From positions 1,302,001 through 1,366,000 of the forward strand of contig CAVWRA010000006.1 in NCBI GenBank assembly GCA_963757265.1: a DNA stretch of 64,000 bases, given 5' to 3'. Positions 9,052-18,073 of the stretch are shown here, one piece after another (the stretch's first letter is position 1; each line of letters opens with the position of its first letter). The position numbers and the translations under genes are program-made. This DNA comes from CAIVVT01 sp963757265 (GTDB lineage Bacteria; Acidobacteriota; Terriglobia; Bryobacterales; Bryobacteraceae). A model generated the notes under the pieces. That model saw only the letters and a list, made by a program, of their open reading frames with translations, had not been told where the DNA came from and searched no databases.

Positions 9052-10260
9052 GTGCTAAGACGGTCACTGGCAATGCTGGCTTTGGCGGGTACGCTGCTGG
9101 CCCAGCATTCTACTCTCGACGCCGCCTGGGATCTTGTCGCCAAAGGCCAGACGGAGAAAGCGGCCGCGTTGCTGGAGGAACTCATCCGCAAGCAACCCGC
9201 CAACGGCGATGCGCGGCTCCTGCTAGGCAGTCTCTTGGCCGTCCGGGGCAATATCGCCGCAGCCATCGCGCAGTTGAAAGAGGGGGTCCGCTTGCTCCCG
9301 AACTCGGCCGAAGCTCACAACACGCTGGGCGAGGCGCTCAACAGTGCGAAGGACGCAAAGCACGCCCGGGAGGAATTCGAAAAAGCGGTTCAGCTTAATC
9401 CCAAACTGGCCCAGGCGCAACTCAACCTGGGCACAGTTCTGGCCGAGACCGGAGAACTGGAGCCGGCCGCGGATCATCTCGATCGCGCCATCGAGCTCAT
9501 CGGGCCGACTGAGGATGGGGCACTGCCGCACTACCTGAGAGCGAAAGTCTACACCCAGCAAGGCGAGAAGGAGAAGGCCGCCGTGGAGTTGGACACGGCC
9601 GTAAAGCTGAGGCCCGATTTCGACGAGGCCTGGTCCGAACTGGGACAGGCACGTAAGATCTTGCAGGACGATGCCGGAGCGCTCGCGGCATTCGAGCGCT
9701 CGGTTGCTCTCGATCCTGAAAACGGTGTTTCGCAAATGCGTCTGGGCTGCGAATATCGGCACCAAAAACGGCCTCACGAGGCGGTAGGGCACTTACAGAA
9801 GGCGATGCAGCTTCTCCCCGAAGACCAGACCGTGCTTTTCAATCTGCAGCTCGCGCTGCGCGAAGACGGGCAGGCGGAGCAGGCGCGTGCGATCAAAGCA
9901 CGGCTGGTGGAAGTTCTGCGCAAGAGCGATGAGACCCGTGAGAAAGGCCTGACGGCGACCCGGCTCAATAACGAGGGCGTCGATCTCGCCAAGTCGGGGG
10001 ATCTTCGCGGCGCCGAGGAGAAGTTCCGCGCCGCTCACAATCTGAATCCTGATAACAACGGGATTCGTTTCAACCTGGCCGTGATGCTCCGGCGCCTCGG
10101 CCGCTGGAAAGAAGCGTTGGCGGAGTTGCACGAGTGCCTCGCGAGAGACCCCGAGAATCCTAAAATCAAGGCGGCATGGGACGATGCACTGCATAGCGCG
10201 CCACCCGGATCGTGGGTTGAAGGTGCGCCTGGTTCCGCCGCCAAATCATCCCAACCTTAG
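9052..10260 (+). CDS. exported tetratricopeptide-repeat protein
   Basis: The frame is open from 8938. The GTG at 9052 is preferred because TGAGG lies 6-10 bases upstream and it opens a signal peptide (LRRSLAMLALAGTLLAQ). The product is then 402 residues, almost wholly TPR repeats: EKAAALLEELIRKQPANGDA, AAAIAQLKEGVRLLPNSAEA, HAREEFEKAVQLNPKLAQA, PAADHLDRAIEL, KAAVELDTAVKLRPDFDEA, ALAAFERSVALDPENG, and two more near the C-terminus. It is a scaffold for protein contacts in the periplasm or at the envelope; no catalytic domain is seen. It follows the CRTAC1 pair on the same strand, and CRTAC1 and TPR genes are often neighbours in acidobacteria, so a shared complex is possible. Confidence 0.88.
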   Translation: MLRRSLAMLALAGTLLAQHSTLDAAWDLVAKGQTEKAAALLEELIRKQPANGDARLLLGSLLAVRGNIAAAIAQLKEGVRLLPNSAEAHNTLGEALNSAKDAKHAREEFEKAVQLNPKLAQAQLNLGTVLAETGELEPAADHLDRAIELIGPTEDGALPHYLRAKVYTQQGEKEKAAVELDTAVKLRPDFDEAWSELGQARKILQDDAGALAAFERSVALDPENGVSQMRLGCEYRHQKRPHEAVGHLQKAMQLLPEDQTVLFNLQLALREDGQAEQARAIKARLVEVLRKSDETREKGLTATRLNNEGVDLAKSGDLRGAEEKFRAAHNLNPDNNGIRFNLAVMLRRLGRWKEALAELHECLARDPENPKIKAAWDDALHSAPPGSWVEGAPGSAAKSSQP

Positions 10261-10793
10261 AGCATGCGCGCGAGCGGGCAGCAATCATAATCGACTCGGG
10301 GCGATAAGACATGGAAAGTGGTGAGGTGTTCAAACCTGCATTCCGCGATTGAGGCGTGATCCGGCTTCTGGTGTCCCGAGTCATGAGTTCGTCGGCAAAA
10401 TCTGGCGATTGAATTCAGGATCTGGTCAGCCGTCTTGGTCCAGACGAATGGCTTGGGCTGGGCCTTGTGCAAAGTGAGAAACGTGTCGATGGCCTGCCCC
10501 AATGCAAGCGTCCGGGGTAGGTCGTTCCCCCCACGGCACGGTTCACAGGCGACCGGAGCCTTAGCTGTGTGTTTTATGTGTCCACATAGCGATTGCGCTC
10601 TGGATGCGCTTCGGAGGATCAAGGCGTGGAGGCTTGTGATAAACTCACCGGAAACCCGGAGCCCCAATGGAAATCCCGCTCGAATGTTTTATGCGCGGGC
10701 GGCCTTGGGCTATTGCGGTGATCTTCGGCGGAGCCGGTTGACGGGCGGCTGGACGTGTCCCAAAATAGAGAAGAATCCGAAAACGAGAGGACC
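10261..10793. other. intergenic stretch with transposase scrap
   Basis: About 530 bases without an intact gene. It contains the IS630-type fragment listed separately at 10371-10496. I see no terminal inverted repeats, no target duplication and no RNA gene. The last 40 bases carry the translation start region of the following hydrolase (GAGAGGA before the ATG at 10794). Confidence 0.6.
10371..10496 (-). pseudogene. remnant of an IS630-family transposase C-terminus
   Basis: The minus-strand frame reads AIDTFLTLHKAQPKPFVWTK followed by TADQILNSIARFCRRTHDSGH. This matches the well-known C-terminal end of IS630-type DDE transposases (KPFVWTK, ADxIL, SIARFC). Only about 42 residues are left; the catalytic D, D and E and the N-terminal HTH are absent. 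The surrounding frame (10257-10667) shows no further similarity, so this is a dead fragment marking an old insertion. Confidence 0.72.
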
Positions 10794-11912
10794 ATGGCAT
10801 CTATGATTCCGCAATCGAAAACGTTCCGAATCGTGAGTGTTCGTGTCTTTGCGTCTTCCCTCCCGCTTGCAGTCCTGGTCGGTCTCATCTGCGGCCCGGC
10901 CCTGGCTCAGACCGGCCCCTATCCGAGAGAATTTCAATTCCGCGAACGCACGAGTTCCGGCGGTGAGACGCTGAAACACGTGGTGTATGTGCCGTTGAAT
11001 CTGGAACCGGGCCGCAAATACCCGCTGGCCGTCTACCTGCACGGCAGATGCGACGAGTGCGTCACTCACGAGAGGATTCTGAAGGAAAGTGGCCTGCAAT
11101 GGTGGCACGAATACGACCGCGACGTGCAGCAGGAGCCCACTTTCCTGTTCGCGCCTGTGGGCGGAACCGGTGGATGGAGCGGACCAGCGCGGCGCCAGGC
11201 GGTCTTCGAGATCATCGACAGGCTGCTTGAAGAGTTTCCCATCGACCGGCAGCGCATATACCTGATGGGTTTCTCGATGGGCGCCGCGGGAATTTGGAAT
11301 TATCTGCAGCAGCGGCCAGGTTTCTTTGCGGCTGCCAACCCGCAGGCAGCCGGCGGAGGCACGGTCGATCCGGAAATGGTCAAAAACACGCCTATCTGGG
11401 CCACGATCGGCATTGAGGACAGCGCCAACAGCCTGGAACAACTCACGGCCAATGCGTCGCGGATTCGGGCGGCCAACGGAGACCCGCGAGGGGCAGCGAC
11501 ATGGGTAACGGGCGTGAACCCGCGGTTCACCATCTTTCCCAGCACCGACCATGGTGGAGCGCAGGCCAAGACGCAGCAGATTCCCGGTCTGAGGGACTGG
11601 TTCTACGCGCAATCGAACAACGGCGACATTCCTCCCAACGTGCGATTTGTCCGGCCTCTGCCGCTCGATCAGGAGTACACAGCACCGGTGGCGGCGCTGG
11701 TGAAGGCGGCCGATCCGAACGGGAAGATCGACCGGGTCGAGTTTTGCATCGCCGACAAGGTCTTGTTCGTCGCCCGCCAGGAACCGTTCGAGTACACCTT
11801 CGAGGATCTGGGCCCGGGGATCCATACCATCGCCGCCCGTGCGGTGGACGCCGCCGGAAAGTCCAGTACGGCGGCGGTTACGATCCGCGTGGGGCCATCC
11901 AGGAAACAGTAG
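10794..11912 (+). CDS. exported alpha/beta-hydrolase (esterase/PHB depolymerase-like) with C-terminal Ig-like domain
   Basis: About 372 residues from the ATG at 10794, chosen for GAGAGGA just upstream and the signal peptide that follows (VFASSLPLAVLVGLICGPALAQ); the frame extends to 10755. The hydrolase domain has an oxyanion segment (LAVYLHGR), a nucleophile elbow (GFSMGAAG, Ser) and a late His (DHGG), the pattern of feruloyl-esterase, polyhydroxybutyrate-depolymerase and phospholipase-like predicted esterases. Residues about 290-370 form a bacterial Ig-like domain of the Big type (IDRVEFCIADKVL, PFEYTFEDLGPGIHTI). It probably cleaves ester bonds in plant polymers or lipids outside the cytoplasm; the exact substrate is not readable. 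Confidence 0.85.
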   Translation: MASMIPQSKTFRIVSVRVFASSLPLAVLVGLICGPALAQTGPYPREFQFRERTSSGGETLKHVVYVPLNLEPGRKYPLAVYLHGRCDECVTHERILKESGLQWWHEYDRDVQQEPTFLFAPVGGTGGWSGPARRQAVFEIIDRLLEEFPIDRQRIYLMGFSMGAAGIWNYLQQRPGFFAAANPQAAGGGTVDPEMVKNTPIWATIGIEDSANSLEQLTANASRIRAANGDPRGAATWVTGVNPRFTIFPSTDHGGAQAKTQQIPGLRDWFYAQSNNGDIPPNVRFVRPLPLDQEYTAPVAALVKAADPNGKIDRVEFCIADKVLFVARQEPFEYTFEDLGPGIHTIAARAVDAAGKSSTAAVTIRVGPSRKQ

Positions 11913-12023
11913 TTCCTCAGCCGTGCTGGGCAGAACGTGGGAGAGTGTTCCACGTCTTGCGATGTGTCCGCTGGCCACGTTCTATTAAGCAGGTCTTCGC
12001 GTTGGGCGCTGCTGATCTCCTTA

Positions 12024-12307
12024 CTATGTGGCCATGGAGTTTAGACGCACCGGCCCAGGAAGTCCCGAAGGAAGCAATGGCGAGTTGTATTGTACGGCTT
12101 CACGTCTGCGAACCTAAATCTCGTTTTCGTGTCAGGTTGTTGATTGCCGATCAGCCGGTTGACCCACGCATTGCTCACATGGATGGTCACTTTGTTCGCG
12201 CCTGGCCTTAGCGTACTGGTGGCGTCCACCATGTAAGGCGCATGCCGGACGATGCCCAGGGGCTTGCCATTCACCATCACCTTGGCCGGGTTTTTCACGC
12301 TGCCCAG
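12024..12307 (-). pseudogene. decayed C-terminus of a glycoside hydrolase (GH106/GH2-like sugar-binding domain)
   Basis: The minus strand reads VKNPAKVMVNGKPLGIV, PYMVDATSTLRPGANKVTIH and VSNAWVNRLIGNQQPDTKTR, the jelly-roll domain that ends many alpha-L-rhamnosidase-like hydrolases. At about 12084-12092 the frame breaks; one frame over, the sequence continues NSPLLPSGLPGPVRL to a TAG at 12024-12026, which is the normal family ending. So a single-base indel splits a fragment that also lacks its whole catalytic part. It lies directly downstream of the beta-helix gene on the same strand. The rest of the 449-base gap between 11913 and 12361 holds nothing I recognise. Confidence 0.7.
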
Positions 12308-12361
12308 GTGGCCTGCACCTCTCGATTGAGACACGAAAACGCAGCACGCTTCGAGGCCGCC

Positions 12362-13795
12362 CTATTTCTTTGCGCCGTCGGGCAGAGGCGCTGGAAACTC
12401 GTACGCCCCAATATCGACGGCCCGTCCGGCCACGCGCGGATTGCCCCAGCAATCGGTCTTCCCGAGGTTTGGTCCGCCGATTCCCGCATCGATGGCCGGG
12501 CTGCCGGGCCGCAGGCGGAAATCCGATTGTGCGGCATCGACGAACATGGGGTCGGCGGTCACCGGGCGGTCTCCGGCGATTCCGCTTCCCAGCGACGGAC
12601 CGATCAGGTTGTTCTCGACCACCGCATCGACGAGGCCGGCCGCCAGAGCCAACTGCGCCGTCACGTTGCCGTAGCTGATGTTGTCGCGGATCACCAGCAC
12701 GGTGGTTTTCGGATTCTGGATGTGGATGCCGATGCCCGTGTCGATCTTCTCCCGGGCGGGGAGGAAGTATGGTTTGTTGGCGGCGAAACCGTTGCCGGCC
12801 ACGGTGTTGTTATAGAGCTGGACATCCGCGAGCGTGGTGTTCTTGAAGCGCCAGACCGCCAGCCCTGTTTCTCCATTCGCATAGCTGAGGTTGTCATGCA
12901 CGCGGAGATTGGACAGGTTGCCCGTCTGCTCGGAGTTCAGGGCGATGCCGTTGGCGCAGTGGTGCACCCGATTGCCGTAGATCTCCAGGTTGTGGATGTC
13001 CGCCCGCCAGGCATCCACATACAGCCCGACTTGCGGCAAGTTCCAAATCTCGTTATTGCGTACGATGCCGTTGGAGGAGCCGTTCTTTACGTCAATGCCT
13101 TCGCCGCCTCCCCAATGCGCTTTGCCGGACTGTGGGGAATCGTGAACCTTGTTGCCCTCCACCAGGAATCGCTCGACGTGATCGAGCGAGATGTGCTCCT
13201 GGCAGCCGCGTCCCCTTGCGTTCTGGCCGATGTTACAGGCCGCCCGGATGTCGTTGTCCCGGATGGTGATGTCGGCCGACCTCCAGGCGGCCACGCCCGA
13301 AGCAATCGTCTCACTCGTGGAGCAGCGCTCCACCGTGATATGATCCGCGCCGTCGATGTAGACGCCGAAGAAGCCGGACTGCTCGATTGAGAAGCCGCGG
13401 ATGACGATCCAACTGGAATCGCGCACGTCGATCGCCCCCTGCCAGGGATCGACCTTGTTGGCTCCATCCCGCAGCACGACCTTGCCGCGGGCCTCGATCG
13501 TGATCGGCGCGGCTGCCGCAGCCCGCTTGTTCTTCACAATGACCGCGGCGCCCAGACGATATTCGCCGGGGAGCACCTGCAACGTATCGCCAGGCTGCAG
13601 GGCATCCACGCCCCTCTGAAGGCTCTTCCACGGCGCGGCGACGCCGTCGTTGGTATCAGCGCCGTTGACCGCGACCTGGTACACCGCCGCCTGGAGTTGG
13701 CCTGGCGCCAGCGCCAACACAGCGGCACAGGCCGCTGCGCCATGCGCCAACAGAGCGGTGGCGCGGAGTCCGGTTTGTCCAAGAAAGTGAGCCAT
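12362..13795 (-). CDS. exported right-handed parallel beta-helix protein (pectate-lyase-like fold)
   Basis: 477 residues with a signal peptide (ATALLAHGAAACAAVLALAP...LQA). After a DUF1565-like opening (GADTNDGVAAPWKSLQRGVD, LQPGDTLQVLPGEYRLG), many short beta-helix rungs follow: ITIRDNDI, FLVEGNKVHDS, GIVRNNEIWNL, LEIYGNRVHHC, LRVHDNLSY, VQLYNNTVAGN, LVIRDNISYGN, AVVENNLIG. The C-terminus has the frequent FRLRPGSPAIDAG and VDIGAYEF motifs. Such folds act as polysaccharide lyases, hydrolases or binding proteins; which applies here is not clear. The glycoside-hydrolase remnant downstream suggests the locus once dealt with a plant-type polysaccharide. Confidence 0.88.
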   Translation of the reverse strand: MAHFLGQTGLRATALLAHGAAACAAVLALAPGQLQAAVYQVAVNGADTNDGVAAPWKSLQRGVDALQPGDTLQVLPGEYRLGAAVIVKNKRAAAAAPITIEARGKVVLRDGANKVDPWQGAIDVRDSSWIVIRGFSIEQSGFFGVYIDGADHITVERCSTSETIASGVAAWRSADITIRDNDIRAACNIGQNARGRGCQEHISLDHVERFLVEGNKVHDSPQSGKAHWGGGEGIDVKNGSSNGIVRNNEIWNLPQVGLYVDAWRADIHNLEIYGNRVHHCANGIALNSEQTGNLSNLRVHDNLSYANGETGLAVWRFKNTTLADVQLYNNTVAGNGFAANKPYFLPAREKIDTGIGIHIQNPKTTVLVIRDNISYGNVTAQLALAAGLVDAVVENNLIGPSLGSGIAGDRPVTADPMFVDAAQSDFRLRPGSPAIDAGIGGPNLGKTDCWGNPRVAGRAVDIGAYEFPAPLPDGAKK

Positions 13796-14048
13796 GATGT
13801 TCAGCCTATCGCTTGCACCACGAACACGCCGCTGCCGCCAGCGGCCGCTTCACCGAACAACTCACCCGGCTGCCGATCACCTTGTTTGGTAGGCTCTCAC
13901 CGCCGCCGATCAGTACAACCCGGGCCGCATCGCGAGCGCTCCCGCCCAGCCCCGCGACATCGGCGGAAACCTCGTTTGACCCGGGATTTCCCTTTTGCTC
14001 CGAGTGGTCCCCTTTTACTCCGCCCTGAGCATCCGCTGCGCTCATCGT

Positions 14049-16418
14049 CTATTGGTGGTGGCCCCACTGCCAGTTTCGGATTTCCGGCATGTCCTGGCCG
14101 TACTTGTCGATGTATTGCTTGTGCTCGACCAGCTTGTCCTTGAGCTGCTGCTTCAGGTAGATGCCGCGGTCGCCGGTTCGCGGGACGCGGTCAACGGTAT
14201 CCATGACGAGGTGGAAGCGATCCAGTTCGTTGAGCACCGTCATGTCGAACGGGGTGGTGATGGTGCCCTCTTCCTTGTAGCCGCGGACGTGGATGTTGTC
14301 GTGGTTGGTGCGGCGGTAGGTCAGGCGGTGGATCAGCCAGGGGTAGGCATGGAAGGCGAAGATGACCGGCTTGTCGCGGGTGAAGAGTTCGTCGAAATCG
14401 ACGTCGCTCAAGCCGTGCGGATGCTCGGATTGCGGCTCAAGCCGCATGAGGTCGACGACGTTGACGACGCGGATTCTCAGATCGGGCAGGTGCTCGCGCA
14501 GAATGGAGACGGCGGCGAGCGTTTCGAGAGTGGGCACGTCGCCGCAGCATGCCATGACGACGTCGGGGGCGACGCCCTGGTCGTTGCTGGCCCACTGCCA
14601 GATGCCGATGCCCTCGGTGCAGTGCTTGATGGCGGCGTCCATGGCGAGCCACTGGGGCGACGGGTGCTTGCCGGCGATGACGACGTTGACGTAATGGCGG
14701 CTGCGCAGGCAGTGGTCCATCACCGACAGCAGGCAGTTGGCGTCGGGTGGCAGGTAAACGCGCACGACCTCGGCCTTCTTATTCACGACGTGGTCGATGA
14801 AACCGGGATCCTGGTGCGTGAAGCCGTTGTGGTCCTGGCGCCAGACATGCGAGGCCAGGAGGTAGTTTAACGAGGCGATCTTGCGCCGCCAGGGCAGGCC
14901 GGAGGTGACCTTGAGCCACTTGGCGTGCTGGTTGAACATCGAATCGACGATGTGGATGAAGGCCTCGTAGCAGTTGAAGAGACCATGGCGGCCGGTAAGC
15001 AGGTAGCCCTCGAGCCAGCCCTCGCATTGGTGCTCGCTGAGCATTTCCATGACTTGCCCGGCCGGCGCGAGGAATTCGTCGTTGGGCACGGTCGCGGCGT
15101 CCCATTGGCGGTTGGTCGCTTCGAACAGGGCTTCAAGGCCGTTGGAGAGCGTCTCGTCGGGGCCGAAGACCCGGAAATTCCGCTGTTCGCCGTTCAACTT
15201 CTCCACATCGCGCAGGAAAGGCCCGAGCACATGCGTGTCGCCGATGCCGCGCACTCCCGGCGAGGGCACGCTTTCGGCGTAGTCGCGGAAATCTGGCATC
15301 CGCAGGTCGCGCAGCAGAATGCCGCCGTTGGCGTGAGGATTCGCGCCCATGCGCCGATCCCCCGCGGGGGCCAGTTCGGCCAATTCCGGTTTCAGACGGC
15401 CCTGCTCATCGAAGAGCTCCCAGGGGCGGTAGCTGCGCAGCCATTCTTCCAGGAGCTGCAGGTGCTCGGCATGGGCGGCGGGGTCGGAGATCGGCACCTG
15501 GTGCGAGCGGAAGGTGCCTTCGACCGGCAGGCCATCGACCATCTTCGGTCCGGTCCAGCCCTTGGGTGAATTCAGGACGATCATCGGCCAGCGCGGACGC
15601 GCCATCTGGCCGTTGACGCGGGCGTCGTGCTGTATGTGTTGGATCTGCTCCACCGCCGTGTCGAGCGTCGCGGCCATAGCCTGATGCATCAACTCCGGCT
15701 CGTGGCCCTCAACGAAATAGGGCGTCCAGCCGTAGCCGCGGAGCAACTGCTCCAGTTCCTCGCGGGTGACGCGGGCGAGCACGGTCGGGTTGGAGATCTT
15801 GTAGCCATTGAGATGCAGGATCGGCAGCACCGCGCCGTCGGTGGCGGGATTGAGGAACTTGTTGGAATGCCAGGCCGTGGCCAGCGGTCCGGTCTCCGCC
15901 TCTCCATCGCCGACAACGCAGGCGACGACCAGATCGGGATTATCGAACACCGCCCCGAACGAATGGCTGAGCGAATAGCCCAGCTCGCCGCCCTCGTGGA
16001 TCGAGCCCGGGCACTCCGGCGATACGTGGCTGGGGATTCCCCCGGGAAACGAGAACTGGATGAAGAGCCTGCGCAGGCCGGCTTCATCCTGGCTGACGTT
16101 GGGATAGATTTCGCTGTAGGTGCCCTCGAGGTAAGTGTTGCCCACGACGGCCGGGCCGCCGTGCCCGGGGCCGGAGACGTAGATCATGTTGAGGTCGTAC
16201 TTCTTGATCACCCGGTTCAGATGGACGTAAATGAAGTTCTGCCCGGGGGTCGTGCCCCAGTGTCCGAGCAGCATGTGCTTCACGTCGGCGAGCGCCAGCG
16301 GCCGCTTGAGCAGCGGATTGTCATACAGATAGATCTGGCCGACCGACAGATAGTTGGCGGCGCGCCAGTAGGCATCCATCTTGTGAAGCAGTTCCGGAGT
16401 GAGGGCATTGGATGGCAT
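14049..16418 (-). CDS. xfp: xylulose-5-phosphate/fructose-6-phosphate phosphoketolase
   Basis: 789 residues, the normal length of the thiamine-diphosphate-dependent phosphoketolases. These cleave xylulose 5-phosphate (or fructose 6-phosphate) with phosphate to acetyl phosphate plus glyceraldehyde 3-phosphate (or erythrose 4-phosphate). Visible family signatures are GHWGTTPGQNFIYVHLNRVI, VSGPGHGGPA, ECPGSIHEGGELGYSLSHS, the ThDP-binding GDGEAETGPLATAWHSNKF, and the C-terminal QDHNGFTHQDPG and HAYPWLIHRL. It starts 3 bases after the ackA stop on the same strand, so the acetyl phosphate it makes can pass to acetate kinase for ATP. Cytoplasmic. Confidence 0.97.
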   Translation of the reverse strand: MPSNALTPELLHKMDAYWRAANYLSVGQIYLYDNPLLKRPLALADVKHMLLGHWGTTPGQNFIYVHLNRVIKKYDLNMIYVSGPGHGGPAVVGNTYLEGTYSEIYPNVSQDEAGLRRLFIQFSFPGGIPSHVSPECPGSIHEGGELGYSLSHSFGAVFDNPDLVVACVVGDGEAETGPLATAWHSNKFLNPATDGAVLPILHLNGYKISNPTVLARVTREELEQLLRGYGWTPYFVEGHEPELMHQAMAATLDTAVEQIQHIQHDARVNGQMARPRWPMIVLNSPKGWTGPKMVDGLPVEGTFRSHQVPISDPAAHAEHLQLLEEWLRSYRPWELFDEQGRLKPELAELAPAGDRRMGANPHANGGILLRDLRMPDFRDYAESVPSPGVRGIGDTHVLGPFLRDVEKLNGEQRNFRVFGPDETLSNGLEALFEATNRQWDAATVPNDEFLAPAGQVMEMLSEHQCEGWLEGYLLTGRHGLFNCYEAFIHIVDSMFNQHAKWLKVTSGLPWRRKIASLNYLLASHVWRQDHNGFTHQDPGFIDHVVNKKAEVVRVYLPPDANCLLSVMDHCLRSRHYVNVVIAGKHPSPQWLAMDAAIKHCTEGIGIWQWASNDQGVAPDVVMACCGDVPTLETLAAVSILREHLPDLRIRVVNVVDLMRLEPQSEHPHGLSDVDFDELFTRDKPVIFAFHAYPWLIHRLTYRRTNHDNIHVRGYKEEGTITTPFDMTVLNELDRFHLVMDTVDRVPRTGDRGIYLKQQLKDKLVEHKQYIDKYGQDMPEIRNWQWGHHQ

Positions 16419-16421
16419 GAG

Positions 16422-17612
16422 TCAGTCGCTTTTGTTCCCTGCGTCTAAATTAAGCATGCGGCGGACCGAGCGCGCTATCATCAACTCTTCGTCGGTACAG
16501 ATGACGCGCACGGCGACGCGCCCGCCGGCCGTGGAAATCAGCGCCGCATTCTGCTCGTTGCGCGCTGCATCCAGTTCGATGCCGAGGAATCCCAGTCCAT
16601 CGCAGATGCGTGCGCGAATGGGCGGGCAGTTTTCCCCAATTCCGGCGGAGAAGACCAACGTATCCAATCCGCCGAGGGCTGCGGCGAAAGAGCCAACCCA
16701 CTTCTTCGCCTGGTAACAGAACAGCGCCACGGCTTCCGCCGCGCGCACGTCATCCGATTCCTTCGCCAACAGGTCGCGCATGTCGGAGCTGATTTCCGAA
16801 ACGCCCAACAAACCCGACTCGTGATTGACCATATGGTAAAACTGCGCGGTGCTCATCTGCTCGGTGCGCTCCAGATATGGCGCCAGGCCCGGATCCAGGT
16901 CGCCCGTGCGGGTGCTCATCACCAACCCGGCGGTGGGAGTGAAGCCCATGCTCGTGTCGACGCTCTTTCCAGCGTGCACCGCCGTCAGGCTGGCCCCATT
17001 TCCCAGGTGCGCCAGAATGACGCGTCCCTGGGCCCCGGGCGCGCCTGCCAGCCGCTCGAGTTCCTCCATCAGAAAAGCGCAGGAGAGGCCGTGAAAACCG
17101 TAGCGTTGAACACCCTTTGCGTCGAAGCGGCGCGGAAGTGGCAGCAGCTTGGCTACGCGCGGCATGGCACGGTGAAACGCCGTGTCGAAGCAGGCCACCT
17201 GGGGCAGCTTCGGATGACGCTGGCGGAATGTCTCGATCAGCTCGATCTCGCGTGGCAGATGATCCGGGTCGTACGGCCGGATGCGATGCAGCTCATCCAA
17301 CAGGCCCTGGCTCACGATCTCGGGCTGGATGTGCTGCATCCCATGGACGACGCGATGGCCCACGGCCTCGACTGCGGCCAATGCGTCCTGCTTTTCGAGC
17401 CAGTCAATCAGAACATCAGCCGCCGACCTGTGATCGGAGGCTGCGATATCCAGAGTGCCCTGCTCAGGCGCGGCCGGGCCGCTGAAGGTCAGATTGGTGC
17501 CGCTCAGGCCGATGCGATCGACCTTCCCATAGAGCCTGCGCTGCAGCGGTTCGGAGACCTGGTACAGCACGAACCGGATGCTCGACGAGCCGCCATTGAT
17601 GGTGAGGATCAA
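16422..17612 (-). CDS. ackA: acetate kinase
   Basis: 396 residues with the N-terminal phosphate-binding signature (ILTINGGSSSIRF), the family motif for dimer and active site (GYRFHG-type: QRYGFHGLSC), ILAHLGNGASLTAVHAGKSV, DTSMGFTPTAGLVMSTRTGD, and VFSAGIGEN. It converts acetyl phosphate and ADP to acetate and ATP. The start is a TTG at 17610-17612, because the conserved N-terminus begins right there. This TTG directly follows the TGA of the upstream CBS frame (TGATTG), and CTGGGGGG lies just before, so translation is probably coupled. It forms an operon with xfp downstream. Confidence 0.96.
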   Translation of the reverse strand: MILTINGGSSSIRFVLYQVSEPLQRRLYGKVDRIGLSGTNLTFSGPAAPEQGTLDIAASDHRSAADVLIDWLEKQDALAAVEAVGHRVVHGMQHIQPEIVSQGLLDELHRIRPYDPDHLPREIELIETFRQRHPKLPQVACFDTAFHRAMPRVAKLLPLPRRFDAKGVQRYGFHGLSCAFLMEELERLAGAPGAQGRVILAHLGNGASLTAVHAGKSVDTSMGFTPTAGLVMSTRTGDLDPGLAPYLERTEQMSTAQFYHMVNHESGLLGVSEISSDMRDLLAKESDDVRAAEAVALFCYQAKKWVGSFAAALGGLDTLVFSAGIGENCPPIRARICDGLGFLGIELDAARNEQNAALISTAGGRVAVRVICTDEELMIARSVRRMLNLDAGNKSD

Positions 17613-18044
17613 TCAGCCCCCCAGCTCCCGCACTGTGCGCAGGAAAGAAAAAATACCTTCCCGGCTCAGCATACCCAAGACGTGTTGATCCTGTGTGACG
17701 GGCAGCCGGTTGACTCCGTCGCGGTCCATTTCCTGGAGCGCGGTCCAGAGCTGGGTGTCAGCGCTGGTGCATTTCAGCTGGTCCATGGGTAGCATAACCT
17801 GGGCCGTGCGCGTGGGGGACGCTGGCGGCGTGTTCTTGACGACACGCAGGTAACATGGAGGCGAAAAACCAGCGGGCTGTCGTGACAGGGGGTTGTTGGA
17901 AACACGCAAGCTACTGATTTCAAATGCGCTGCACCAATGCGACCCCCACGAGGTTCCGCCACTCTCGGCGCCCGCCCGCGGCTGCTTCCCTCCCGCGCTG
18001 CCCACCCCAGTTGTCCCGCCTCCCGCCGCTGCTTTGCTTGTCAA
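17613..18044 (-). CDS. single CBS-domain protein, probably a truncated fragment
   Basis: Only the last ~65 residues look like a real protein: AQVMLPMDQLKCTSADTQLW, TALQEMDRDGVNRLPVTQDQ, HVLGMLSREGIFSFLRT. This is one CBS motif of the kind found at the C-terminus of site-2-protease (M50) membrane proteins and in CBS-pair proteins. CBS motifs normally work in pairs and bind adenosyl compounds; the partner is missing. The first ~80 codons (to 18044) are low-complexity and unlike any domain I know, and no good start codon or Shine-Dalgarno is seen; an internal ATG at 17795 is possible. It abuts ackA (TGATTG), so it could be a remnant kept for translational coupling, or a small energy sensor. Gene status uncertain. 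Confidence 0.5.
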   Translation of the reverse strand: MTSKAAAGGGTTGVGSAGGKQPRAGAESGGTSWGSHWCSAFEISSLRVSNNPLSRQPAGFSPPCYLRVVKNTPPASPTRTAQVMLPMDQLKCTSADTQLWTALQEMDRDGVNRLPVTQDQHVLGMLSREGIFSFLRTVRELGG

Positions 18045-18073
18045 CGCTCCACGGCAAGGCTGAGAATCGTGCC

